64,000 nucleotides of DNA from Hymenobacter convexus (GTDB lineage: Bacteria > Bacteroidota > Bacteroidia > Cytophagales > Hymenobacteraceae), in the NCBI RefSeq assembly GCF_030580955.1, contig NZ_JAUQON010000004.1, forward strand, positions 1 through 64,000, in the 5' to 3' direction. The notes under the pieces are model-generated. The model was not told where the DNA came from. It did not search any database and saw nothing but the letters and a program-made list of their open reading frames with translations. The translations under genes were made by a program, and so were the position numbers. This document shows, one piece after another, positions 24,493-33,243 of this stretch (the first letter of the stretch is position 1; every line of letters begins with the position of its first letter).

Positions 24493-26706
24493 ATGTCTGA
24501 TTTTGCTGCTCCCACCGCTCCCGAAACCACCGACCAGCCCAACCCCCGCGTAGCCAGCGCGGCGGCGGCGGCGGCCGCCGCCTTCACGGCCACGCCCGCG
24601 GCCGGCCCGGCCCCGCTCAACCCCGAGCTGTTGCGCCGCGCCTACCGCCTGATGCTTACGGCCGCCGCCATGGCCGACCTCTACGAAGAGCAAAAAGCCA
24701 CCGCCGCCCGCTACGTGCACGCCACCGCCCGCGGCCACGAAGCCGTGCAGCTGGCCGCCGCTTTTCACCTACGGGAAACGGATTTTGCGGCGCCCTACTA
24801 CCGCGACGATGCCATGCTCTTGGGCCTCGGCCTGCGCCCGTATGAACTGATGCTCCAGCTGCTGGCCAAAGCCGACGACCCGTTCAGCGGCGGCCGGACG
24901 TACTACTCGCACCCCTCGCTGCGGCGGGCGGGCGTGCCCGTTATTCCGCACCAAAGCTCGGCCACGGGCATGCAGGCCATTCCGGCCACGGGCATGGCGC
25001 ACGCCATCAAGTATTTGGAATCGGTAGGTGGCGAACAGTTGGCCACGAGCAGTGATGCTTTCAAAACGACCCGCGAACGGCTGACCACAAACGCTTCGCT
25101 GGCCCTATGCTCGATTGGCGACGGGGCAATGACGGAGGGCGAGGTCTCAGAGGCGCTGCAAATGGCGATTTTGCACCAGCTGCCCATTATTTATCTGGTG
25201 CAGGACAACGACTGGGGCATTTCGGCTACCGGACGCGAGATGCGCGCCATGAACGCCTACGAGTTTGCGGCCGGCTTTCCGGGCCTGCGGCGTTTGCAGG
25301 TGGACGGGGCTGATTTTGGTTCCTCCTATGCCGGGCTGGCCGAGGCCTTTGCGCACGTGCGCGCCCGGCGCGGTCCGGTGCTGGTGCACGCCAAGTGCCC
25401 CTTGCTGGGCCACCACACCAGCGGCGTGCGCCGCGAATGGTACCGCCATGATTTAGCTACGCATCAAACCCAAGACCCGCTGCCGCGCCTGCATCAGCAG
25501 CTGCTGGCGGGCGGTTTTTCGGCGGTGGAACTGGACGGCCTGCGAACCGAAGCCCGCGCCACGGTGCTGGCCGACTGGAATGAAGCCCTAGCGGCCCCCA
25601 ACCCCGACCCCGCTACCTTTGCCGACCACGAGTTTGCCCCGCCCACCGTGCTGGCCGAAGCCGGCGAGCGCAGCCCCGCCGGCGCCGAAAAGGCCCTGAT
25701 GGTGGACGCGGCCCTGCACGCCGTGGATGACATCCTGCGCGAATTCCCCGAAGCCTTGTTCTACGGGCAGGACGTGGGCGGCGAGCTGGGCGGCGTGTTC
25801 CGGGAGGCCGCGCTGCTGGCCAAGAAGTACGGCGATGGCCGGGTGTTCAACACGCCCATTCAGGAAGCTTACATTGTGGGCAGCACGGCCGGCATGGCGG
25901 CGGTGGGCGCCCGGCCCATCGTCGAAATCCAGTTTGCCGACTATATCTGGCCCGCCCTGAACCAACTGGTGGAGGAACTGTCGAAATCCTGCTACCTCAC
26001 TATGGGCAAGTTTCCGATTCCGGCGCTCATCCGCGTGCCCATCGGGGCCTACGGCGGGGGCGGGCCCTACCATTCGGGCTCCATCGAAAGCACTTTGCTC
26101 ACCATTAGGGGCATTAAGGTGGTGTACCCCAGCAACGCGGCCGACATGAAAGGCCTCATGCGCGCCGCCTTTCTCGACCCCAATCCGGTGGTGATGCTGG
26201 AGCACAAGGGCCTGTACTGGAGCAAGGTGCCGGGCACCGAAGATGCCAAAACCGTGGAGCCGGCGGCTGGCTACGTCATCCCGCTGGGCCTGGCCGCCGT
26301 GGCCCAGGAAGCCGATGCGGAAAAGCTGCGCCGCGGCGAAACGGCGTTGGTAGTGACCTACGGCATGGGCGTGCACTGGGCCAAAGCCGCCAGCCGCGAC
26401 TTCGCCGGCCAGGTCGAAATCCTCGATTTGCGCACCCTCAACCCACTCGATTTCGACGCCGTGACGGCTGCCACGCGCCGCCACGGTAAGGTGCTGGTCC
26501 TCACCGAAGAGCCTTTGCTGAACAGCTTTGCCGAAAGCCTGGCTGGCCGCATTCAGCGCCACTGCTTCGAGGCGCTGGATGCGCCGGTATTTACGCTCGG
26601 CGCGGCCAACCTGCCGGCCATTGCCCTCAACGTGGAACTGGAAAAGCAGATGCTGCCGAGCGCGTTGAAAGTATCGGCGGCGCTGGGAGAACTGCTGGGG
26701 TATTAA
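24493..26706 (+). CDS. Fused E1 alpha/beta subunit of a branched-chain 2-oxoacid dehydrogenase-type complex
   Basis: 737 residues. After an Ala/Pro-rich N-terminal linker (1-40), the alpha half has the thiamine-diphosphate motif GDGAMTEG (about 209) to NDWGIS (about 238), plus HHTSG. The beta half (from about 400) has ALFYGQDVGG, RVFNTPIQEAYIVGSTAGMA, EIQFADYIWPALNQL and VVYPSNAADMKGLMRAA. In other bacteria the two are separate genes; the single-chain form is common in Bacteroidota. It decarboxylates 2-oxoacids (2-oxoisovalerate type) and passes the acyl group to E2 lipoyl. No E2 or E3 gene is adjacent, so the complex is assembled from dispersed genes. Confidence 0.94.
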   Translation: MSDFAAPTAPETTDQPNPRVASAAAAAAAAFTATPAAGPAPLNPELLRRAYRLMLTAAAMADLYEEQKATAARYVHATARGHEAVQLAAAFHLRETDFAAPYYRDDAMLLGLGLRPYELMLQLLAKADDPFSGGRTYYSHPSLRRAGVPVIPHQSSATGMQAIPATGMAHAIKYLESVGGEQLATSSDAFKTTRERLTTNASLALCSIGDGAMTEGEVSEALQMAILHQLPIIYLVQDNDWGISATGREMRAMNAYEFAAGFPGLRRLQVDGADFGSSYAGLAEAFAHVRARRGPVLVHAKCPLLGHHTSGVRREWYRHDLATHQTQDPLPRLHQQLLAGGFSAVELDGLRTEARATVLADWNEALAAPNPDPATFADHEFAPPTVLAEAGERSPAGAEKALMVDAALHAVDDILREFPEALFYGQDVGGELGGVFREAALLAKKYGDGRVFNTPIQEAYIVGSTAGMAAVGARPIVEIQFADYIWPALNQLVEELSKSCYLTMGKFPIPALIRVPIGAYGGGGPYHSGSIESTLLTIRGIKVVYPSNAADMKGLMRAAFLDPNPVVMLEHKGLYWSKVPGTEDAKTVEPAAGYVIPLGLAAVAQEADAEKLRRGETALVVTYGMGVHWAKAASRDFAGQVEILDLRTLNPLDFDAVTAATRRHGKVLVLTEEPLLNSFAESLAGRIQRHCFEALDAPVFTLGAANLPAIALNVELEKQMLPSALKVSAALGELLGY

Positions 26707-26710
26707 GATA

Positions 26711-26784
26711 TAGAAAGGCGGTTCGGGGGGGGTAAAGGTTGGTGTGCTCAACCCAACCTTTACACCCCCCGAACCGCCTTTCTA
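26711..26784. terminator. Very long bidirectional hairpin
   Basis: Arms 26711-26742 and 26753-26784 pair over about 32 bp with one internal mismatch (inside an 8-G run), loop about 10 nt. It lies between the convergent E1 gene (stop 26706) and the TamL-like gene (stop 26797) and contains the only space between them. Confidence 0.8.
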
Positions 26785-26796
26785 CCAAATTACCAA

Positions 26797-29448
26797 TTAG
26801 AATGGATAGCCAATACCGATGTTGAAGGCAGCGCCGTAGGCGCTGTCCTTGTATAAGCGGTTGATAACCCATTTGGATTCCGGCGCGGTGGGGTCGTACA
26901 CTTTCGCGGCCACGTCGAGGCGTAGAATCAGGAAGGTGAAATCGAAGCGGATGCCCACGCCGCTACCCACGGCCAACTGCTTGCCAAAGGTTTGGAAGTT
27001 GAACTGTGCTCCCGGCCGCGGGTCGCGTTGAATGGTCCATACGTTGCCAAAATCAGTGAACAGTGCCCCGTTGATAAAGGAATAAATCGGAAAGCGGTAC
27101 TCCACGCTGCCTTCCAGCAGCAACTCGCCGGGTTGCTCGGAGGTGTCGTCGCGCACGTTGCCGCCATCCACCAGCCGGTACGTGGTGTAGCTGCCGGGAC
27201 CAAGGCGCCGCGGCCGCCAGGCCCGGACACTGTTGCTGCCGCCAGCAAACAAGTACTTGTCGTACGGAATAATCAGTTGCTCTTCGAAATAAGCCGGTTG
27301 GTCAAGCGGCTCCACTTTCACATTCGTGGTGCTGAGCGCCTGCGCAATGCCGCCGTTGAGGCGCCACACAAAGAAGGTATGGGGCGTGAGGTGATGGTAG
27401 CGGCGGTAGTCAGCCGTCAGCTTAGCAAAGTTGTAAACCTGCAAATTGAACCAAGGCGCATTCCGGTACAAGTTGCGCGAAAGGCCGCCAATCTCGCCGA
27501 AGAGGCGAAAATATTGCGCATCACGCGTTTCGTTAAAGTCGTTGGAATTGTATAAGGACGTGGCGCTGATACTCGGCTCGAACAACTGGGTGAACGACCG
27601 AAAAAGCGGCGAGCCCTGCGCCGCCAAAAGGAACAGATTTCTTTCGAACGTCTTGTCTATATTGCTGGTGTTTACCAGGTTGATGACGACCGGCGAAATA
27701 ACATATTGGTGAAAAATCGATTTTTGCCAAACGTAATCAAAGGAGAATTCCAGGTTGGTGCGGGTGTATTCGGGGCGCTGCACGTAGGTGTCGGACAGCG
27801 AAAAGCGGGTTTTGGGATTGTAGCGCGTGAGGAAATGGTTGGTGCGGAAAGGCACCAGAAACTGGGGCAGCACCAAGGCCGCGGTTGCCCCAAACTGCCG
27901 GGTGTACTCGTTGATGCCGGTGATGCGGTTGTACTGGCCTTCCAAACCGGCCCGCACGCCCAGTTCCAGCACTTCGGCCCCGCCGAAGGGATTGCGCGTC
28001 TTCAAGCGCACGTTGAGGAAAGGACCGGGCAGGGTGGCCACGTAGGTGCCACCCAATTCGTCGGTTATGGCAAACTTGGGCGCCGGCGAGGCATTTATCA
28101 CCGCCACCAGCTCACCGGTACTCGGGTGCAGGCCGGCGCTGTCGGCGGCGGGTGGGTCGGGCACTTTGCGGTAGTTCACGGTATTGAACCGGAACATATC
28201 CAGGTCGGCCAGCAGGCGCTGGGTTTGCAGCGTGTTGGTCAGGTTGTAGCGTTGGCCGGGGCGTACCAGCACCTTGCGGGCCAGCAGGCTGGTGCTGAAC
28301 TTTTGGTCGTAGGCCGCGAATCGAATCGAGTCGGTCACGGTGGTATCGGTGCGCAGGCCCAGGCTGGGGCGGGCGCGTAGGGCGCCGGGTGTGCCGGCGC
28401 GGCGCAGCGTGTCGCCGGCGGCATTGCGCAGGGTGCGGCCCACGCCGGCATCGGTGATAAAGCGCACCTGCTTCACGGTGTAGAGGCGGTGGGCCTGTCC
28501 GGGGGCGGGGTTGGCAATGAAGGTGCGCAGCCGAACGGTGTATTTTTCGTAGCTGGTGTCGGCTTCGAGGGTGATGTACTGCTGGCGGAAATCGAAGTAG
28601 CCCGCATTTTTCAGCAGCGTTTCGAGGCGGGTGCGCTCCTGGCCGATGAGGTCTTCGTTGTACCGCTCGTTTTCCTTCAAGAGCGAGGCGCCCTGGCCCC
28701 GGCGCACCACGGCGGCCACGCCCGAATCGGGAATGCTCGGGGCCTGGAGGCGGTAGAGAAACGGCTTGTTTTCGTTGATGGAATACGTGACCGTGACCCG
28801 GCGGTAGCGCTTCACCTTATCCAGCGAGTCGGGCTTGCTGGGAAAGATGGAGCCCACCGCCTGCAACCCCCGAATGATGATGCCGCGCCGGTAGCGGGCC
28901 GTGTCGGTGGCCGCGACGCGCGCCCGAAAAAAGCCCTGCGCATGCAGAAACGTCGTCATCTGCTCCACCGAGCGGCGGGTGAGGGCCGTGTCGTATACCA
29001 CCGGGGCTTCGCCCAGGCGCATGATGGCGTTGCCCTTGTCGAGGGCCAGCTGCTTGCGGTTCACCTTGCGCTCGCGCTGGCCAATGAGCTTACCCAGCTT
29101 GGCCGAGTCGGTGCCGGCGGCCTTCATCTTGTCGGCGTAGCTGGTCTGGATGTCGCGCAGCTTGTTTTTGATGCGCGCCGAATCGTAGAAACTGTGGCCC
29201 AGTTGGTAGATGGCCAGCTTGGGGAGCGGAAAGCGGGTGTTGGGTTTTTGCTGGGCCAGCGCGGTGAGGCGTTCTTTGTCGGCCTGGTCCACGCCCTTAA
29301 TTTCGACGCGGCTGAGCAGGCGCTGGCCCGGCTGCAGCAGCTTAAACGGCGAGCACGCCGCCAGCAGCGCCAGGCCCAGCACCGGCCCCAGCCGGCGCCA
29401 GGGCCGTAGCTTCGCAGAATAGGTTGATAACAATGGTTTCAAAAGCAC
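26797..29448 (-). CDS. tamL: TamL-like outer-membrane lipoprotein (BamA/TamA superfamily)
   Basis: 883 residues. The N-terminus has a hydrophobic signal ending in LLAAC, a lipobox, so this is a lipidated member of the Omp85 superfamily, as TamL of Bacteroidota is known to be. Residues about 45-420 hold POTRA-like repeats (YFDFRQQYITLEADTS, RRVTVTYSINENKPF); from about 440 a beta barrel ends in GAAFNIGIGYPF with a terminal aromatic. It carries the barrel features GGSNSVRAWRPRRLGPGSY and SVEYRFPIYSF. It probably inserts or shuttles outer-membrane proteins with an inner-membrane TamB, which is not adjacent here. Possible starts are GTG 29448, TTG 29442 and TTG 29433; all overlap the start of the divergent gene. 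Confidence 0.86.
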   Translation of the reverse strand: MLLKPLLSTYSAKLRPWRRLGPVLGLALLAACSPFKLLQPGQRLLSRVEIKGVDQADKERLTALAQQKPNTRFPLPKLAIYQLGHSFYDSARIKNKLRDIQTSYADKMKAAGTDSAKLGKLIGQRERKVNRKQLALDKGNAIMRLGEAPVVYDTALTRRSVEQMTTFLHAQGFFRARVAATDTARYRRGIIIRGLQAVGSIFPSKPDSLDKVKRYRRVTVTYSINENKPFLYRLQAPSIPDSGVAAVVRRGQGASLLKENERYNEDLIGQERTRLETLLKNAGYFDFRQQYITLEADTSYEKYTVRLRTFIANPAPGQAHRLYTVKQVRFITDAGVGRTLRNAAGDTLRRAGTPGALRARPSLGLRTDTTVTDSIRFAAYDQKFSTSLLARKVLVRPGQRYNLTNTLQTQRLLADLDMFRFNTVNYRKVPDPPAADSAGLHPSTGELVAVINASPAPKFAITDELGGTYVATLPGPFLNVRLKTRNPFGGAEVLELGVRAGLEGQYNRITGINEYTRQFGATAALVLPQFLVPFRTNHFLTRYNPKTRFSLSDTYVQRPEYTRTNLEFSFDYVWQKSIFHQYVISPVVINLVNTSNIDKTFERNLFLLAAQGSPLFRSFTQLFEPSISATSLYNSNDFNETRDAQYFRLFGEIGGLSRNLYRNAPWFNLQVYNFAKLTADYRRYHHLTPHTFFVWRLNGGIAQALSTTNVKVEPLDQPAYFEEQLIIPYDKYLFAGGSNSVRAWRPRRLGPGSYTTYRLVDGGNVRDDTSEQPGELLLEGSVEYRFPIYSFINGALFTDFGNVWTIQRDPRPGAQFNFQTFGKQLAVGSGVGIRFDFTFLILRLDVAAKVYDPTAPESKWVINRLYKDSAYGAAFNIGIGYPF

Positions 29449-30191
29449 TTGGCAAATACGTGCAGTCGCTGCACCAAAAGAAGTACCGGCAACGCCACGG
29501 CGCGTTTCTGGTGGAAGGCGGAAAAAGCGTGTTGGAACTGCTAAGTTCCGACCTGGAAACCGAACACCTGCTGGCCACGGCCGAATTTGCTTCCCAAAAC
29601 CGTGCCTCGCTGCCCGCCCGGCTGCCGCTCACCCTCGTGTCGGAAGCCGAGCTTACCCAGCTGGGCACCCTGGCCAACAACACTACCGCCCTGGCCGTGG
29701 CCCGCCTGCCCGCCGAAGCCCCGCTGCCTCCAACGCTGCCACAGAGCCATTTGTTGCTGGCCCTCGACGAAGTGCGCGACCCCGGCAACCTCGGCACCCT
29801 GCTGCGCCTGGCCGATTGGTACGGCCTAGCCGGCGTGGTGCTCAGCCCCGGCTGCGCCGACGCGTTTGCGCCCAAAACTGTGTCGGCCACCATGGGCGCT
29901 TTCGCCCGCGTGCCCGTTTGGGAGCGCGACCTTGGCACCTGGCTGCCCACCCTGCCGGCCGGTACCGGCATTTTCGGCGCCGACCTGGAGGGCGACAACG
30001 TGCACCGCGTGCAGCTGCGCCCCGCCGGCGTGCTGGTGATGGGCTCCGAGTCGCACGGCCTCACGCCCGCCGTGGCGGCGGCCCTTACGCGCAAGCTGCA
30101 CATCCCGCGCGGCGCCGGCGGGCGGGCCGAAAGCCTGAACGTGGCTATTTCGGCCGCCATTCTGCTGGATAATTTTTTCCGGGGGCAATAA
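29433..30191 (+). CDS. TrmH/SpoU-family RNA 2'-O-methyltransferase
   Basis: 252 residues from ATG 29433. The C-terminal SpoU domain has motif 1 DEVRDPGNLGTLLRLADWYG (NxGxxxR), motif 2 VLVMGSESHGL and motif 3 AESLNVAISAAILL, forming the trefoil-knot SAM site. The N-terminal substrate-binding domain (KKYRQRHGAFLVEGGKSVLELL) is typical of 23S rRNA or tRNA methylases that modify the ribose 2'-OH. The precise nucleotide is not deducible. The start overlaps the divergent TamL-like gene start. Confidence 0.92.
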   Translation: MVSKALGKYVQSLHQKKYRQRHGAFLVEGGKSVLELLSSDLETEHLLATAEFASQNRASLPARLPLTLVSEAELTQLGTLANNTTALAVARLPAEAPLPPTLPQSHLLLALDEVRDPGNLGTLLRLADWYGLAGVVLSPGCADAFAPKTVSATMGAFARVPVWERDLGTWLPTLPAGTGIFGADLEGDNVHRVQLRPAGVLVMGSESHGLTPAVAAALTRKLHIPRGAGGRAESLNVAISAAILLDNFFRGQ

Positions 30192-30223
30192 AAAAGCGCC
30201 CTGGAGTCTCCGGGGCGCTTTTT
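30191..30223. terminator. Bidirectional terminator
   Basis: 11-bp stem (30191-30201 with 30213-30223) with poly-A/poly-T, starting within the stop codon of the methyltransferase gene; the convergent gene ends at 30241. Confidence 0.88.
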
Positions 30224-30240
30224 ATTCAGCAAGTCAACTT

Positions 30241-31410
30241 CTAGAAACCAATCACGCGCAGGCCGAAGCTGAGGGCGTGGGTTTGAGGGCCTTTGTTGTC
30301 CTGAAACACCTCGTTGAGGTTGTATTTGGCGAAGAAGCGGAGGGCGTGGAAGCCTAGCTCGCCCTGCAGGCCGTACTGCCAGTCATTGACGTTGAGGTCG
30401 CCGCGGAGCTTGTCCTCGTGCTTGTTGTCGTTGCCCGCAATTTTGTATTCGGTGGTAATGTTGCCGCCCACGCGGTAGCCGCCAAAGCCGCCGATGCCGG
30501 CCGAAAGCGTGCGCCGGTCGTCCTTGTTGCGCAGCTTCAGCCGCAACATCACGGGCAGGTTGATGGAGTTGATGGTGAGCTTGGACTTATCAATCTGCTT
30601 GGCGTCCGGGGCACGGTCGACCAAAGTCGCGCTTCCGGTCTGCAGCCATTGGTCGTTGCCGCGCAGCTCAAACCGGTTGGTCGCAAACTCGGGGCCGAAG
30701 GTGAGGGCCAGCTTGGCGCGCTTGCTGTAAGCCAAAGGCTGCACAAAATCGAGGCCGAAGGTGGTGTAGCCCGCGCCCCCCCAGAAGTCCCAAAGGGTGA
30801 GCGCAGGGGCGCCGGAGCTGACGCTATTAGCCTTTGAATTGGCAAAGGCGTTGAGCCCGGTAGCGAAGTTGAAATACACCGTACCCCGGTCTTTACGGCT
30901 AGTGCGTTTCGTGGAATCGCCCTTGGCCTTGGCGCTCACGTTGCCGTCGGTGCCGATGCTGAAGGAGTTTTGGCCGTCGGCGTCCTTGGTGGTGGTGATG
31001 CCGAACTTCTTGTTCAGAAAGACCTGGGTTTTGGTGGGGCCGTGTTGGCCATCGGTGCCGGGCTTGTGGGCCGTGATGCGGATTTCCTCGGGCAGGTTCT
31101 GGCCGGGCTGGTCCTTGTCGGGGTAGAAGCGCATGGTCACTTGGTTGGTGGTGCCCACCTTGGCGGCGGCTTCGGCTTGCGTGATGTAGGTGGCCAGGCG
31201 GGTGGTGAGCGAGTCGAGGTGGTAGTTTTTAAGCTGGCGCAACTGGGCCGCGTCGCGCACCGTCAGGGTGAGGGTGGCCCGGTTGGGCAGGCGCATCACA
31301 ATGGTGTCCTGCACCGTGGCGGGCAGCGTCAGGCGGGCGGCGCGGGCCTCGTTCAGGCCGGCCGTGAGGGCAGTGAGCAGCAGAAAAGAGGGGAGAAAAG
31401 CGCGTTGCAT
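30241..31410 (-). CDS. Outer-membrane beta-barrel protein
   Basis: 389 residues from ATG 31410 with signal peptide LLLTALTAGLNEARA. The mature N-terminal half (about 25-175) is soluble, including LRQLKNYHLDSLTTRLATYITQ; the C-terminal half (about 185-389) is a beta barrel of alternating aromatic strands (VYFNFATGLNAF, GAGYTTFGLDFVQPL, KLALTFGPEFATN, ELGFHALRFFAKYNL) ending ALSFGLRVIGF with the terminal F of outer-membrane proteins. It follows the anti-sigma-like gene on the same strand, in the arrangement of a sigma factor regulon whose output is an envelope protein. Substrate unknown. Confidence 0.85.
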   Translation of the reverse strand: MQRAFLPSFLLLTALTAGLNEARAARLTLPATVQDTIVMRLPNRATLTLTVRDAAQLRQLKNYHLDSLTTRLATYITQAEAAAKVGTTNQVTMRFYPDKDQPGQNLPEEIRITAHKPGTDGQHGPTKTQVFLNKKFGITTTKDADGQNSFSIGTDGNVSAKAKGDSTKRTSRKDRGTVYFNFATGLNAFANSKANSVSSGAPALTLWDFWGGAGYTTFGLDFVQPLAYSKRAKLALTFGPEFATNRFELRGNDQWLQTGSATLVDRAPDAKQIDKSKLTINSINLPVMLRLKLRNKDDRRTLSAGIGGFGGYRVGGNITTEYKIAGNDNKHEDKLRGDLNVNDWQYGLQGELGFHALRFFAKYNLNEVFQDNKGPQTHALSFGLRVIGF

Positions 31411-31434
31411 GATTTCTGAGAAAGAAAAAGTGAA

Positions 31435-32508
31435 TTACAATTGAATGGATTTCGAAACCGTGTGGCCGCCCACGTTGGCCCGCAGTGTCAGGTTTTCGGG
31501 CAGGCCCACGGCTTCGGCCAGGTTGACTTGCTCGCCCCGCACCAGGTGGCCGGCCTGTTGGAGCAGGCGCCCGCCCAGCCGTTTGCGCTCAACCGGTGCT
31601 TCGGCCGACGCCAGGGCCGACGTCGTGGCTTTGGCAGCCCGCGCCGCCGCGTCGCCGGAGCGCACATCGACGGTGATGAGCTCGTTGGTAGCGGCCGGGA
31701 CGATAGTTGCCGCCGGAGAGGGTTTCGTGGTTTGGGCAATTACCGGGGCATCTTCCAAGGCTTTCCGGGGCTCGTCAGCGGCGGAAGTGGGGGCCGGGCG
31801 GGTAGCGGGCGGGGTTGTCGTGCGGGCCAATGATTGGGCTTGGTCGGTCGTTGCGTCCAGCGGCCGGGTAGTTCCGTTCAAATGGCGGGAAGACTGCTCG
31901 CGGGCTGCCTTGCTGGCCTTTGATGCGGTAGATGCAACCACGTCGGAGCGGGTTGCCTGGCGGGTTGCCTTTTTCTGCAGCGGCACCGAAATAGTATTCT
32001 CAAGCGCTGCCTCGGGAGTCACAACTGCTACCCCAGGCTGCTCAGGCTCGGCGCCCCGGCCCGTGTTATCAATCGCATCGGAGCCACTAGCACCGGCAGC
32101 TGCCGGTACGGTGGTGCTGGATTTTCTGGATTGCGGCGACTGCGAAGCCACACTGCCCGCCGACATATTGCCGGTGGGCAAGCCCAGCCACAGCCCGGCG
32201 CCACCCACCAGCAGCAACAGCGCCACGGCCGCTGCCAGCGCCATAGGCCACCACGCGGCGGCGCGGCGCTTGCGCGGCCGCAGGTGCTCGTCTTCGAGGC
32301 GTTCCCACAGCTCGCGGCGGGGCGGGGTAGCATGTTGGTGCAGGCCGTTTTGGAAAAGCTGGTCCAGGCGCTCGGGGGCTGACTCGGCGGCCGGCGCTGC
32401 GTCGGCGGGCACGTGGGCTTGCAGGCGGGCCCACAGGTCGTCGCCGGGCGGCGAGGCGTGGCCGTCGAGCTTTTCGCGGAATAAATCGTCAATATTTTCG
32501 GGAGGCAT
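31435..32508 (-). CDS. Membrane-anchored anti-sigma-factor-like protein
   Basis: 357 residues from ATG 32508. The N-terminal cytoplasmic segment (PPENIDDLFREKLDGHASPPGDDLWARLQAH, repeated in part as LDQLFQNGLHQHATPPRRELWERLE) is a duplicated acidic helix-turn element. One transmembrane helix (WWPMALAAAVALLLLVGGAGLWLG, about 83-107) is followed by a long Ser/Thr/Ala-rich region likely periplasmic. This layout matches the single-pass proteins that sit next to ECF sigma factors in Bacteroidota. It is 51 bp after the sigma gene; binding of the sigma factor by its N-terminus is inferred from context, not from a recognised ZAS domain. Confidence 0.78.
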   Translation of the reverse strand: MPPENIDDLFREKLDGHASPPGDDLWARLQAHVPADAAPAAESAPERLDQLFQNGLHQHATPPRRELWERLEDEHLRPRKRRAAAWWPMALAAAVALLLLVGGAGLWLGLPTGNMSAGSVASQSPQSRKSSTTVPAAAGASGSDAIDNTGRGAEPEQPGVAVVTPEAALENTISVPLQKKATRQATRSDVVASTASKASKAAREQSSRHLNGTTRPLDATTDQAQSLARTTTPPATRPAPTSAADEPRKALEDAPVIAQTTKPSPAATIVPAATNELITVDVRSGDAAARAAKATTSALASAEAPVERKRLGGRLLQQAGHLVRGEQVNLAEAVGLPENLTLRANVGGHTVSKSIQL

Positions 32509-32559
32509 ATCTATCGGTAGTCAAGTAGTCGTGGTTGAAAAAAGCCGGGCCTTGGGCAC

Positions 32560-33114
32560 TCAGGTAGTGACGGCGGCAAAGCTGACGCGGCGCTGGAGCA
32601 TGGCGCGGGCCTTGCTGAGTTGCGATTTGCTGGTGCCTTCGCTGATGCCCAGCAACTCGGCAATTTCCTGGTGGCCGTAGCCTTCCAGGGCATACAAGTT
32701 GAAGACGGTGCGGTAGCCGGCCGGCAGGGTAGCCAGCAGGTGCATCAGGTCTTCGGCCTGGAGCTGGGTATCGGCAGTGGCGGCGGTGGTGGCCAGGTTT
32801 TCGGGCTGGGCAAAGTCCTCGAACGAAACCGTCATCATCTCGCGCTGGCGCAGCTGCATCAGCGCCTCGTTCACCATGATGCGCCGCACCCAACCCTCAA
32901 AACTGCCTTCAAACCGGTAGTTGGGCAGGGCCCGAAACATCTTGGCAAAACCTAAAATCAGGGCTTCCTCGGCGTCTTCGCGGCGCTTGAGGTAGCGGCG
33001 GCAAACGGTGAGCATGAGTCCGGCCAGCTGGTCGTAGAGCTGGCGTTGGGCCCGGTGCTCGCCGCGCACGCAAGCGGCTATAAGGTCAACTTCGGTCACG
33101 GTAGGAGTGGGCAA
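32560..33114 (-). CDS. ECF-type RNA polymerase sigma factor
   Basis: 184 residues from ATG 33114. Region 2 (about 20-90) has DAEEALILGFAKMFRALPNYRFEGSFEGWVRRIMVNEA, and region 4 (about 125-178) has LPAGYRTVFNLYALEGYGHQEIAELLGISEGTSKSQLSKARAML, a helix-turn-helix that reads the -35. It is followed by the anti-sigma-like gene and the outer-membrane-protein gene on the same strand, so the three probably form an operon under envelope control. Confidence 0.95.
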   Translation of the reverse strand: MPTPTVTEVDLIAACVRGEHRAQRQLYDQLAGLMLTVCRRYLKRREDAEEALILGFAKMFRALPNYRFEGSFEGWVRRIMVNEALMQLRQREMMTVSFEDFAQPENLATTAATADTQLQAEDLMHLLATLPAGYRTVFNLYALEGYGHQEIAELLGISEGTSKSQLSKARAMLQRRVSFAAVTT

Positions 33115-33243
33115 AACGCAGAAAAGGTGGTGAGTTAGCGCGTCAGATGCAAAAGGTGGGGAAAGGGTTGCCTGCTGAAAGCAAATAGTTAATCAAGGAA
33201 TAAAAGAAACATCATGCTCACCTGGCGTTCCTTTTGCGTTTTT

